DNA from: Candidatus Saccharimonadota bacterium
GTDB taxonomy: Bacteria > Patescibacteriota > Saccharimonadia > Saccharimonadales > Saccharimonadaceae
Length of the DNA stretch: 64,000 nt
Assembly: GCA_028288995.1 (NCBI GenBank)
Contig: JAQGHF010000002.1
Span: 1 to 64,000 of the forward strand
Direction: 5' to 3'
Below are positions 7,792-16,289 of the stretch, in pieces (the first letter of the stretch is position 1; each line of letters opens with the position of its first letter). The notes below the pieces were generated by a model. That model saw nothing but the letters and a program-made list of their open reading frames with translations. It had not been told where the DNA came from and searched no databases. Position numbers and translations under genes: made by a program.

Positions 7792-7806
7792 CTAACGCCG
7801 TGTTAG
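7792..7806. promoter_or_regulatory. operator 1, CTAAC-N5-GTTAG
   Basis: The 15-base palindrome CTAAC GCCGT GTTAG lies in the divergent region between the XRE regulator and mod. An identical-arm copy lies 58 bases away centre to centre, and both are followed by CAAAA. A further GTTAG...CTAAC inverted pair overlaps its left side (7782-7796). Confidence 0.7.
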
Positions 7807-7849
7807 CAAAAACAGATAGAATATGCTATTTTTGATAACAGAACGTTCG

Positions 7850-7864
7850 CTAACAATGTGTTAG
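7850..7864. promoter_or_regulatory. operator 2, CTAAC-N5-GTTAG
   Basis: CTAAC AATGT GTTAG ends 19 bases before the mod start codon, so binding here would block mod-res transcription or translation initiation. It is a matched pair with 7792-7806. Confidence 0.7.
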
Positions 7865-7883
7865 CAAAAGAGAGAAATATGTG

Positions 7884-9641
7884 ATGACTAAAACCCTTGA
7901 AGAATATACCAAAGATGAACTTATAGACATTATTAAGGGTCTAAAACACCGCAAAAAGTTCGGCTTGGTATGGGAAGATAAGCCAGAAGAAATAGTAAGG
8001 CTATGCGAAGCGAACTTACCCGTCGTCGAAGAAGTAAGTGAACGAGCAATCGAGAAACTAAAAGACGCTCCTACTAGCTTCATCATTGAGGGCGATAATT
8101 ACCATTCACTCACTGCATTAAACTATACTCACGCTGGAAAAGTTGACGTCATCTATATTGACCCGCCGTATAACACAGGCAACAAAGACTTTCTCTACAA
8201 TGACCGCTACATTGATAGCGAGGACACGTTTAGGCATAGCAAATGGTTGAGTTTTATGAGCGAGAGGCTACGACTGGCAAAAGAGTTGCTTGCTAATGAT
8301 GGAGTTATTTTCATCTCAATTGATGATAACGAACATTCATATCTGAGGATTTTGTGTAATCAGATTTTTGGCGAAGAGAACTTCTTAACTAACCTCAACA
8401 TTCAAGTTCGGTATGCGGGTAAGAGCCTCAATGAAGAAAAGGCTTTCAAGCCTCTATTCGAGTACGTCCTTGTATACGCTAAGAACAGCAAACTATTTGA
8501 ACCAAATCGTCCTAAAGAGCAATACACGTCCGACAAGTTCATATATCAGGTTGAAGAACTTGGTAAGGGCGACGAAATAGAAGTTAATGGACAAAAAGTT
8601 ACTGTATTCAAAAAAGGACAATGGAAACTGGTTAAGCACGAAGATGGTGCGAACAACCTTTTGAAAGAAACGTGGATAAGTGGCAGCATATACACGACTA
8701 TGAGCTACGGAAAAGTATTCCAGTCGGTAGTTGAGCCTAGATTGGCAGAAGATGGCTTAGGAAGCCTCTACAAGGTACACGGGCGTGGTGATGACGGCTT
8801 AGGCTATCGTTATTACACAGCCCCTCAGAAAGCTAATGCCACACGAGGAAAGATGTATTCAGGTATGCCTTTATCGAGAGTAGAAGAAATGGGTACAGTT
8901 GAGGGTGCGATACGACTTGCTCCAATTCCTAACTTTTACGATTTTAGTGCTGATTTTGGCAACATACGACACGAGGGCGGTATCGGTTTTAATAGCGGCA
9001 AAAAGCCTGTCAAAATGTTGAAGCAGCTTATCAACTATCATAAACGTACAGACGTTACCGTACTGGACTTCTTTGCTGGCTCAGGTTCAACTGGACACGC
9101 CGTAATAGAGGCTAATAAAGATGATGGTGGTAATCGACGTTTTATTCTTTGTACAAATAATGAAGCCAACATTGCAGAGGAAGTAACCTATCCTCGGATA
9201 AGTAATGTGATAAACGGTTACGCTGGCTATAAAGGCATACCCTCAAATGTTAGATATTTTAAAACTAGCTTGATACCTAGACAGCAGACGGATGACCAAA
9301 CTCGCATTGAGCTTGTTGCACGTAGCACCGATATGATATGCCTACGTGAAGATACTTTTGAAGCGATAATTGATACCAAGATGTTCAAAGTATTTGGTAA
9401 TAACGAACACTACTCAGCAATCGTATTTGAACCAGAGGCAATCGTACTTTTGAAAGATGCCCTTGAAAAACTCAAGGATAGCAAAGCTATTCATATTTAC
9501 GTTTTCAGCCTGAGCAATGACACATACGAAAGTGATTTTGCCGACCTTGAACGTACTCACGATTTACGACCAATACCAGAGAGTATTCTTGAGGTTTACC
9601 GACGTATACATAAAGACCAAAATGTAAGGTTGGGGGCGTAA
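7884..9641 (+). CDS. mod: type III R-M DNA methyltransferase (Mod)
   Basis: 585 residues from ATG 7884 (a GTG lies one codon earlier). It is a beta-class N6-adenine methyltransferase: catalytic motif DPPYNTG at residues 93-99 comes before the SAM-binding FAGSGSTG motif at about 395-402. The central region between them is the variable target-recognition part. Mod methylates one strand of an asymmetric site and gives specificity to the Mod2Res complex. The stop overlaps the start of res by one base (TAATG), the usual coupling. Full length and intact. Confidence 0.95.
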   Translation: MTKTLEEYTKDELIDIIKGLKHRKKFGLVWEDKPEEIVRLCEANLPVVEEVSERAIEKLKDAPTSFIIEGDNYHSLTALNYTHAGKVDVIYIDPPYNTGNKDFLYNDRYIDSEDTFRHSKWLSFMSERLRLAKELLANDGVIFISIDDNEHSYLRILCNQIFGEENFLTNLNIQVRYAGKSLNEEKAFKPLFEYVLVYAKNSKLFEPNRPKEQYTSDKFIYQVEELGKGDEIEVNGQKVTVFKKGQWKLVKHEDGANNLLKETWISGSIYTTMSYGKVFQSVVEPRLAEDGLGSLYKVHGRGDDGLGYRYYTAPQKANATRGKMYSGMPLSRVEEMGTVEGAIRLAPIPNFYDFSADFGNIRHEGGIGFNSGKKPVKMLKQLINYHKRTDVTVLDFFAGSGSTGHAVIEANKDDGGNRRFILCTNNEANIAEEVTYPRISNVINGYAGYKGIPSNVRYFKTSLIPRQQTDDQTRIELVARSTDMICLREDTFEAIIDTKMFKVFGNNEHYSAIVFEPEAIVLLKDALEKLKDSKAIHIYVFSLSNDTYESDFADLERTHDLRPIPESILEVYRRIHKDQNVRLGA

Positions 9642-11950
9642 TGATTGAGCTAAAAGAATATCAACAAGCTGCTGTAAGTGAACTTTTAAAACAGACTAGG
9701 GGCTTGCTCGCTAGTTCGGGTGATAAGGTTTGTGTTTTTAAAGCTCCGACTGGCTCAGGTAAGACGATTATGATGGCTGAGTTGTTACAAAGGCTCAGCG
9801 AAGAAGACTTGCAGGGTGAGTACGTTTTTGTTTGGACGAGCCTTTATGACCTACACTCACAGAGTAAAGCTAAGCTCGCAAGTTATTTGCAGGACACTCG
9901 CTACAAGCTATTGAGCCTAGATGAGATAACTCAAGAACAGCTAAGTGAAAATAGCGTCTTATTCGTGAACTGGCACAGTTTAACAACAACTAAAAAGAAT
10001 AGCGAAAGCAACCAGCGTGATTGGTCAAATGTGTACGTCAAAGACCGTGAAGATGGTCGAAGTATCGTTGAGGTGCTTGAAAAAACACGTGAGGCTGGGC
10101 GTCAAATAATACTGATTGTTGACGAAGCTCATCGAAATTATATGACCGAAAACTCACAGCGGTTTATTACGGAAGCTATCAAACCTAAGCTAACAATCGA
10201 AGTATCTGCTACGCCTCTGTTTAAAGTTGATGCAGAAGATATGATGAACAAAAAAGCTGGTTTCGTTAGTGTTCCTTTTGACGAGGTTGTAAGCTCAGGG
10301 TTAATAAAACAAGAAACAAGTATCAACCAGTCCATCGGTGATTATGTTGATATTTCAAACTCAGCTGACGAGTTAGTAATTGAAGCTGCATTGGCGAAAA
10401 GAGCCGAGCTTAAATCCCTGTTCTTAAACGACGGGTCAAACATCAATCCCCTCGTACTTGTGCAGTTACCAAGTGATAGCGAAAAGACTTCTACGCTAGA
10501 TAAAAGTGTCCGAGAGGAAGTTGAACAACAACTTGCTAATCACGGTATTACATACGAGAATGGCAAATTAGCCGTCTGGCTGTCTGATGACAAGCAGAAC
10601 CTTGAGTTAATCGAAAAGAATAGTTCGGAAGTAGAAGTACTTATATTCAAAGAGGCTGTTGCTGTCGGCTGGGATTGTCCACGTGCTCAAGTTCTTGTGA
10701 TGTTACGTGCAATTCGTTCTCTTACTTTTGAAATACAAACCGTTGGTCGCATTTTGCGTATGCCTGAGGCTAAACACTACGAAATAGCAGAATTAAATAA
10801 GGCATTTGTTTATACGAATATATCTGGCATCAACATAAACAGTAAGCCCGAAGACTTGGACTTTTTTAAAAACATCTTCGTTCATAAAAAAGACGACATA
10901 AATGACGTAAAGTTACCAAGCGTATATTTGCACCGCCAAGACTACGGCGACCTAACCGCTAGTTTTAGCAACATATTAGTCGAAACACTTAATGAGCGTT
11001 TTGGCATCCAGCAATCAGATATGGTAAACGTAGCGTATGATAAGGCTGATGTAGAGCTTGAGTTGTATCCAGAAGAACTAAAAACACCTATTATTGCCGA
11101 CGTGGTACTTCATAATCTCGATACTGTTCAAGACGAAATTGGTACACTTAACCTTGAGAATATCCAAGCAGATGTAAGCGATGCGAATATACAGAAAGAG
11201 TTTGATTACTTGTTAAAAGCGTGGTGCTTACCTTATGCACCTGTTCGTTCGTTCTCAAAGGTAAAAACGGCTATATACAAATGGTTTAACTATATCGGTT
11301 ATGACCAAAGTAGGTGGCACGAAGTACAGCGTATTATTGCTTGCTCGGCTAAGAACCAAAGAGTGTTTGACGAGATTATCAAGACTGCGAAACTCAAATA
11401 CGAAAGCGTCAAACCAGCCGAAATTGCAAATAAGAAGACTACTTCGTATAGCACCTTTAGTTTGCCAGAAAGCGATATGTTTGGCGAAAACTACGAGCTA
11501 GTGCAATCGGGTAAGTACCCATACGAACAATGCTATTTACGCAAAGACCGCTCAGAGCCTGAGCGATATTTTGAACGCTTGCTTGAGGATAGTAATAATG
11601 TTGAATGGTGGTACAAGAATGGTGAAGCTCAACAGCAATACTTCGCTCTTAGTTATCAAACCGTTGATGAAGAAACTAGGTTGACTAAACTAGCGAACTT
11701 TTACCCAGACTACATCGTACGTTATACAGATGGCAGCACTGGTATCTATGATACAAAAGCAGGACGTACGGTTACTGAGCAGCCAACACACGATAAGTCA
11801 GATGCTTTACAAGCGTATATCAGCGAACAAAATGAAGCGGGAGCTAATCTGAGTGGCGGCATACTTAATAAGCGAGCCGATGGCATTTACGTATTTACTG
11901 GTTCTGAATACACACCTGACCTTGATAGGTGGCAACGCTTCACGGTATGA
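9641..11950 (+). CDS. res: type III restriction endonuclease subunit (Res)
   Basis: 769 residues. Superfamily 2 helicase motifs are in order: KAPTGSGKTIMMAEL (Walker A, about 34-48), DEAH (about 162-165), SATP (about 188-191) and QTVGRILRMPE (motif VI, about 366-376). The C-terminal nuclease domain shows PDYIVRYTDG...GIYDTKAG (about 688-708), the PD-(D/E)XK-like pattern of Res proteins. With Mod it cleaves DNA between two head-to-head sites after ATP-driven translocation or sliding. It ends with a 4-base ATGA overlap into the next gene. Confidence 0.95.
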   Translation: MIELKEYQQAAVSELLKQTRGLLASSGDKVCVFKAPTGSGKTIMMAELLQRLSEEDLQGEYVFVWTSLYDLHSQSKAKLASYLQDTRYKLLSLDEITQEQLSENSVLFVNWHSLTTTKKNSESNQRDWSNVYVKDREDGRSIVEVLEKTREAGRQIILIVDEAHRNYMTENSQRFITEAIKPKLTIEVSATPLFKVDAEDMMNKKAGFVSVPFDEVVSSGLIKQETSINQSIGDYVDISNSADELVIEAALAKRAELKSLFLNDGSNINPLVLVQLPSDSEKTSTLDKSVREEVEQQLANHGITYENGKLAVWLSDDKQNLELIEKNSSEVEVLIFKEAVAVGWDCPRAQVLVMLRAIRSLTFEIQTVGRILRMPEAKHYEIAELNKAFVYTNISGININSKPEDLDFFKNIFVHKKDDINDVKLPSVYLHRQDYGDLTASFSNILVETLNERFGIQQSDMVNVAYDKADVELELYPEELKTPIIADVVLHNLDTVQDEIGTLNLENIQADVSDANIQKEFDYLLKAWCLPYAPVRSFSKVKTAIYKWFNYIGYDQSRWHEVQRIIACSAKNQRVFDEIIKTAKLKYESVKPAEIANKKTTSYSTFSLPESDMFGENYELVQSGKYPYEQCYLRKDRSEPERYFERLLEDSNNVEWWYKNGEAQQQYFALSYQTVDEETRLTKLANFYPDYIVRYTDGSTGIYDTKAGRTVTEQPTHDKSDALQAYISEQNEAGANLSGGILNKRADGIYVFTGSEYTPDLDRWQRFTV

Positions 11951-12144
11951 AACCGATAATATCGGTAAAAGAAGCACGTAAGTTACTTGGTAAGGAACAC
12001 GAAAACCTGACCGATGAAGAGGTGGTCGAGCTTATTGAACAAACACACGAACTGGCAAAGTTGGCATTAGACGTAGCAAGAGATAAACTAGCCAGAGAGA
12101 AACGTGATGAAAAAACTGAAAGACCTACTGACCAATCGAAATAG
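11947..12144 (+). CDS. small helical protein coupled to res, unknown
   Basis: 65 residues, entirely helical and charged (ISVKEARKLLGKEHENLTDEEVVELIEQ region). The ATGA overlap with res shows translational coupling. Similar short 'DEEV..LI..LA' proteins follow restriction or toxin genes in mobile islands, often uncharacterised. It could modulate the R-M complex or pair with the downstream 316-residue protein, which it overlaps by 38 bases. Confidence 0.65.
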   Translation: MKPIISVKEARKLLGKEHENLTDEEVVELIEQTHELAKLALDVARDKLAREKRDEKTERPTDQSK

Positions 12145-13057
12145 CTACATTGATAAGCCTTTAGTAGAGGCACTTGAAACCAGCTCCGACAAACCGCCTG
12201 TTAAACTCATTGAACATTGCAACTCACTTAATAACAGTTATAAGAAGCAGAATTATACGACGGTAGCCATTCTTATTCGTGGCGTACTTGATTATGTTCC
12301 TACTATTTTTGGGTTTGCAAATACTGCACAGGTCTATTCTGAACTAAGCGGCAAAAAGACTTTTAAAGACGCATTGCGGCAATTAGACCAAGCTAGTCGC
12401 AACCTCGCAGATGATGGCTTACACAGTCCAGCTCGTAAGGACGAAACGCTAAAAGTAAGTAAGCTCACTGTCGATAATTTACAGGGAAACCTTGCAATTG
12501 TATTAGCGGAAACGGCTCAACAGTTACGAACCAAAGACTTACGTGATGAGGGAAATGCAAAACTAGCTGAACAACGAGCGGTTAAGCCAAAACGTCAAAA
12601 ATCACAGCTCGAAACCTTTGAGGATTATATCGTAACAAAGAATTGGACTGAGCAAGAAATAGATGGCGATACAGTCTGGATATGTGAAAGTGATAACCTC
12701 TATCAAATATATAAGCGGGGTGATTACGATGAGTTTAGTGAACCGTGGACTAAGGTTTATCCTGATAGCAATGGCTCGGGCAAGTATAGCGTTGACCTCG
12801 TGTACAACGGTACGATTATAAAACGCTTCACATTTATCTATTGCGATGGTGGTCGTATTAGCGTTGTTATGCCTGAACTTTATGTTGCACCCGAGTTTCG
12901 TATGCCTAATAAAGATATGGACGATAAAACAGACCATCGTGAATACTTCTGGGAAAAAGATAGCCTCAAGTACAAGCTGATGAAACTCATCGGTAGTTTC
13001 TATATATACAATACGCCCGAGGGTGTCGCTAAACAGTCAGACATCACGATTAAATAG
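12107..13057 (+). CDS. unknown protein in R-M operon, possible helical N-domain plus beta C-domain
   Basis: 316 residues from ATG 12107. The N-terminal 150 residues are helical, with LIEHCNSLNNSYKKQNYTT then AILIRGVLDYVPTIFGF, a layout recalling DUF4145/HEPN-like domains of defence loci, though no catalytic motif is certain. Residues about 165-300 are a beta-rich domain with many aromatic residues (TVWICESDNLYQIYKRG). It is the last gene of the mod-res operon, so a defence accessory role is inferred from context only. Confidence 0.6.
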   Translation: MKKLKDLLTNRNSYIDKPLVEALETSSDKPPVKLIEHCNSLNNSYKKQNYTTVAILIRGVLDYVPTIFGFANTAQVYSELSGKKTFKDALRQLDQASRNLADDGLHSPARKDETLKVSKLTVDNLQGNLAIVLAETAQQLRTKDLRDEGNAKLAEQRAVKPKRQKSQLETFEDYIVTKNWTEQEIDGDTVWICESDNLYQIYKRGDYDEFSEPWTKVYPDSNGSGKYSVDLVYNGTIIKRFTFIYCDGGRISVVMPELYVAPEFRMPNKDMDDKTDHREYFWEKDSLKYKLMKLIGSFYIYNTPEGVAKQSDITIK

Positions 13058-13151
13058 CCCACTAAAAAACGCTTGGTAAATCTGCTCCCATAAATTAGGC
13101 ACTTATACGGCGGAGTGTTAATTCGCAGGATATAGAGGGACTACCCCCGCC

Positions 13152-13210
13152 TAGCTAACAATTTATTGCCAACAGTGCGACCTCTGTTTAGTTAGCAAAT
13201 TGTTGGGCTA
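13152..13210. repeat. imperfect inverted repeat in a 263-base intergenic region
   Basis: TAGCTAACAATTT (13152-13164) pairs with AAATTGTTGGGCTA (13197-13210) with one bulged base, enclosing 32 bases. It contains CTAAC and GTTAG half-sites resembling the R-M operators. It could be a terminator of the mod-res operon, a regulator site, or part of the element's replication origin. The rest of 13058-13320 holds only the downstream -10 box. Confidence 0.5.
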
Positions 13211-13308
13211 TCCTAAAACATACCATTTTTGCTCGTCCACGATAATTTAGGTAGGTAGTGCGTTTACCTATTTTTCAAATAATACACGTGTCGCAGGTAG
13301 GGGGGCTA

Positions 13309-13314
13309 TATAAT
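13309..13314 (+). promoter_or_regulatory. -10 box of a leaderless promoter
   Basis: TATAAT ends 6 bases before ATG 13321. With a normal 6-8 base -10 to start-site distance, the mRNA would begin at the start codon. No Shine-Dalgarno is present. Confidence 0.6.
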
Positions 13315-13320
13315 AAGACT

Positions 13321-13977
13321 ATGACTGAACAGCAAGATGATTACACGTGGCGACCAAATGGCTTGCCAATTAAGGCTCAGGGTATAGCACTTGAGCCTAT
13401 TCTTGCGTTCAAACACTTTGTACAGCCAGCATTGAGTGATGTGAATTGGATTGAAGATAGCGATGACGTAACCGACACGACTATGAGTAAACGTGAATGG
13501 ATTGGTTTGATTGTACACGCTATCGCTCTATCGGATTTAACAGGCGATAAGTTGAGAGTAGCTAAGATGCTTGATAATGATGATGGCGGTTTAGTCCGAG
13601 GCGAAAGTGAAGCGGTGTACGTTGAGCAAACATTGGCAACGTATCGAGATAACAAAAAGCATAAATCCTTACTTGAAGCTGTTGATGCTCGGGTTCAGAG
13701 TAAATCGTCAAAAGGTCAAAACTACGCAGATAATATGCACTTGATAGTATTTTGTAACATCAACGGCGATATGCAGGAAGATGAGTTAGCTAAAATCGTA
13801 TCTAAAGGACGCTTTAATATCGTGAACATCTTTGGCTTCAACAGTAATGACAGGCATTACTTATCTTTTCTATTTGATAAAGACAAACCAGATGCACCTA
13901 TTCACAGGGTTGCTATCAGTGAAGCCGAGCTAGTAAAGGCTGCAAACCAATTACCCGAAAGTCCTGCTAAGCATTAA
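13321..13977 (+). CDS. unknown soluble protein at the right end of the element
   Basis: 218 residues, acidic, no membrane helix. Not recognised. A central motif region (NYADNMHLIVFCNINGDMQEDELAKIV split about residues 135-160) shows a buried beta strand LIVFCNI followed by a helix, suggesting an alpha/beta nuclease- or phosphatase-like core, but no catalytic residues can be named. ATG 13321 is chosen from the -10 box; an in-frame upstream extension has no start signal. A minus-strand frame overlaps its last 11 bases. Confidence 0.65.
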   Translation: MTEQQDDYTWRPNGLPIKAQGIALEPILAFKHFVQPALSDVNWIEDSDDVTDTTMSKREWIGLIVHAIALSDLTGDKLRVAKMLDNDDGGLVRGESEAVYVEQTLATYRDNKKHKSLLEAVDARVQSKSSKGQNYADNMHLIVFCNINGDMQEDELAKIVSKGRFNIVNIFGFNSNDRHYLSFLFDKDKPDAPIHRVAISEAELVKAANQLPESPAKH

Positions 13978-14098
13978 GTAACTCGCCCGATAGGTTGAAC
14001 TGTTCAACTAAGTGTTTGAGCTTATAGTTATCAACCGCCTCTATTGCAGCTGTTTGTAATGCGTCAACTATCCTGCACCAAGCATGAGCATTATTCAA
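13967..14098 (-). CDS. small minus-strand frame at element/island junction, possible gene remnant
   Basis: A 43-codon frame opening with TTG (LNNAHAWCRIVDALQ...) and ending FNLSGELLNA. The frame stays open for about 45 more codons upstream without an ATG. Its first codons and leader (TGAATAATGCTCAT after a hairpin) match the start of the HTH gene at 16726, but the protein then diverges completely. Like the two HTH genes, it overlaps the stop of a convergent gene. It may be an element gene end fused to the 5' remnant of a third HTH paralogue. Real translation is doubtful. Confidence 0.3.
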   Translation of the reverse strand: MNNAHAWCRIVDALQTAAIEAVDNYKLKHLVEQFNLSGELLNA

Positions 14099-14135
14099 AA
14101 CAGAGTCCGATTGCCGAAAATCGGGCTCTGTTTTT
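14074..14135. repeat. about 60-base repeat, copy 1
   Basis: TGCACCAA + (A)TGAGCATTATTCA + hairpin + T-run, homologous to 16704-16763. The hairpin arms differ between copies by changes that keep pairing (T-G to A-T and A-T to G-T). Its CAAGCATGAGCATT (14079-14092) is also the mirror of AATGCTCATGCTTG at 14179-14192, a perfect 14-base inverted repeat. Confidence 0.65.
14100..14135 (+). terminator. terminator, copy 1 of homologous hairpin
   Basis: Stem ACAGAGTCCGATT/AATCGGGCTCTGT (14100-14112 with 14119-14131, one G-T pair) followed by TTTTT. It ends plus-strand transcripts from the 13321 gene. The same hairpin recurs at 16731. Confidence 0.75.
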
Positions 14136-14225
14136 AGTTCACTATGACCGAGTGTGTAGAGCGGGAGTCGGTTCTCTAAATGCTCATGCTTGCTACCCCT
14201 CGAGAAAGCACTTAATCTATAAGTA

Positions 14226-16289
14226 GTGACAAAAAGTCATAAAAATGACATCGTCGTCAGAACACAAGAGCAAGAGCGCGTACAACGCTTTCTATTAAGT
14301 GAGCAAGGCGGTTCATTACTTTTAGGGGGCGATCGTGGCTCGGGCAAGACAACACTTGTCAGGGCCAGTGTTCAAGCTGCTGAGCAAGAACGTCTGGATC
14401 GAATGAGCCCTTTTAGCCGCGTCTTGAGCCGGTTACGACGACTTACAAAGTCGCCATACATCTTCATCAGCATTCCTCTTATAGTGATCGATGTTTCGGC
14501 AGTTGAGGGTACTGAGCCGGATCAGTCAAGGCTGAATGATAGTTATCGATCACTGCTTATGCGCGCGATGCTCATGGGGATGGAAGCTGACTTATTGAGG
14601 CGATACTATTCTTGGCTTGACCTGCCACAGCGCTGGTTTCGATCTATCGGCTACTTTCAGCGCATTACATCGCTCAGGTCTTACTCGCACTATACAAAAC
14701 AGACTAAAACAGTCACTCGAGCACTTGCTGTCCCTGCCAGTTTGATGAACTCGCCCGCACTGCAAGATGCACTATCTGCAGAAGTAGACCTATCGGATAG
14801 TGGCCTTGAAATGAAACTTCGAGATCTTCTGACTCAATATTCGAAGCTCCATAGGTTTGTATTCGTATTTGATGAGCTTGACAAACTTCCTGCGTCTATC
14901 AAGTTAGAGAGCTTGGTACTCCACCTAAAGAACCTTTTTGCAGAAACCGGGGTTCATGCGATTTTTATAACTGACGAGCTAGCCCTTCGGAGGGTGATGA
15001 ATCAGGCACTGGCGATTCCGCCATCAGAACTCACGACACTATTTGTCGATCACGTGTTGCTGAACAATATGTCGCGCGACGAATTTGAAGAAACTGTTCT
15101 TAAGAAGGTAGTGAACCTACCGGCCGATAAAGCGGGTGAACTGATTGCAGCGCTTTCATTAAGAACTCGGCGTTCGCCATATGAGCTTTCGAAGTTTCTC
15201 ATTAGGAATGGCGCGGAGTACTCGAACCTCATAGCTCAATTGAAGTCAGAGCTAGGTAAAAAGCGATTCGAGAACTTGAGTGTAATGCAGCGCTTAACTG
15301 ATTCCGTTGTTGAGATATACACAAATGAACATAATGATCCCTACTACAGGCGCATACTTCAAACAGCACTTGAGGAAGTAGGAACCATCATCGTAGGTGG
15401 TAGCTCAAAGTATGTAGATCAAGAGGTTCCATCCACGATCTTTTATACGACAGAGTCCTTCAACGAAGAAGGGCTCACTCCTGAAGCGGTTTTTGAACGA
15501 GAACTCGAATTCAAACACAGTAGAAAAAATTCACCCGCGGAACGACCACAGATCGTCGACACTATAAGCAATCTTCCAGAAGACCAATCCGTCTCGGTGA
15601 AGCTTGCAATAGGAACTTTCCTGACACTGCTCGATAGGAGCTACATACTTCTTCTCAAGAAGACCGAGCATCACGATGTTCTTGAAATCGGCCGGCTTGT
15701 CGAGTCGAATTTGTCACACGAACGTGTCAATCAGATAGACATGGACAAGGTATTCGACTTGTCGAAAGACGAAGACGCTGTTCTGTCAAAAATTGAAATA
15801 TTCGATCGCCCTTATTTAGGAGTCTCTAAGAAACACATTTACGGTCAGAACAAGATCGTGCACCGTACAGTGCTGAATGAACTCGTGGCGGACAGTAAGT
15901 ATTCGCTTTCCAATTGCCGAGCTGAATGGGGAGAACTGAAGACTGTTGCAAAAGATACTGATCGAAAGCTATCTCGCATGCTGCTCGGGAAGGTTAATGA
16001 GTTTGTGACACCTGGTGTTGGTAAATACACAGCCACCCGGAACGTATCTTTCATTACGACTGCAAACGGAAGAAAATTCATGTTTGTTACGCTGATCGGT
16101 AATCAAAGATTCAGGCAGCTGCCGGGCTATGAAAAGATTTTTGTGGTTAGAGACGTGAGCGCGCGATCAAAGATGAATAAGCCAACTCCCGAAGTAAAGA
16201 ACTTCAAGATGAACAATGTGAACTGGACGAACTTTGAAAGCGTTGCGAAGCATATAGGCGAGTGGATGGCCGTAGTTCAAAACAGCTAG
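14226..16289 (+). CDS. KAP/AAA-like P-loop NTPase
   Basis: 687 residues starting with GTG. Walker A is GGDRGSGKTT (residues about 34-43) and Walker B FVFVFDELDK (about 211-220), with a long insertion of basic helices between them. A sensor-like segment (HAIFITDE, about 245-252) follows. The C-terminal 250 residues are an unassigned mixed domain (KYSLSNCRAEW to IGEWMAVVQNS). KAP-type and other standalone NTPases of this shape are frequent in defence islands, and this one sits beside an integrative element with restriction-modification genes. No membrane helices typical of classical KAP proteins are seen, so it may be another AAA/STAND branch. Stop overlaps the convergent HTH gene by 4 bases. 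Confidence 0.75.
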   Translation: MTKSHKNDIVVRTQEQERVQRFLLSEQGGSLLLGGDRGSGKTTLVRASVQAAEQERLDRMSPFSRVLSRLRRLTKSPYIFISIPLIVIDVSAVEGTEPDQSRLNDSYRSLLMRAMLMGMEADLLRRYYSWLDLPQRWFRSIGYFQRITSLRSYSHYTKQTKTVTRALAVPASLMNSPALQDALSAEVDLSDSGLEMKLRDLLTQYSKLHRFVFVFDELDKLPASIKLESLVLHLKNLFAETGVHAIFITDELALRRVMNQALAIPPSELTTLFVDHVLLNNMSRDEFEETVLKKVVNLPADKAGELIAALSLRTRRSPYELSKFLIRNGAEYSNLIAQLKSELGKKRFENLSVMQRLTDSVVEIYTNEHNDPYYRRILQTALEEVGTIIVGGSSKYVDQEVPSTIFYTTESFNEEGLTPEAVFERELEFKHSRKNSPAERPQIVDTISNLPEDQSVSVKLAIGTFLTLLDRSYILLLKKTEHHDVLEIGRLVESNLSHERVNQIDMDKVFDLSKDEDAVLSKIEIFDRPYLGVSKKHIYGQNKIVHRTVLNELVADSKYSLSNCRAEWGELKTVAKDTDRKLSRMLLGKVNEFVTPGVGKYTATRNVSFITTANGRKFMFVTLIGNQRFRQLPGYEKIFVVRDVSARSKMNKPTPEVKNFKMNNVNWTNFESVAKHIGEWMAVVQNS

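Larger units (their letters stand above)
2265..14075. mobile_element. integrative element at tRNA-Gly with recombinase, Rep and type III R-M
   Basis: The left end is the 3' end of tRNA-Gly, where the recombinase frame crosses the tRNA. Inside lie a large serine recombinase, a rolling-circle or phage-type Rep, a SpoVG-like protein, excisionase-like and Cro-like HTH proteins, a type III restriction-modification pair and several unknowns. Gene style (A+T-rich, many short overlapping genes) differs from the flanks. The right end is inferred near 14075, where the last element-style frame meets a sequence homologous to the 5' end of the HTH gene at 16726. No long direct repeat of the tRNA was found, which is compatible with serine recombinases because their crossover core is very short. 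No conjugation or capsid genes are seen, so transfer would rely on helpers. Confidence 0.7.

Noticed and set aside
2189-14200. Long direct repeats marking both ends of the integrative element
   Set aside because: No repeat of the tRNA longer than about 9 bases (GCACCAAAT) was found; right end remains inferred.
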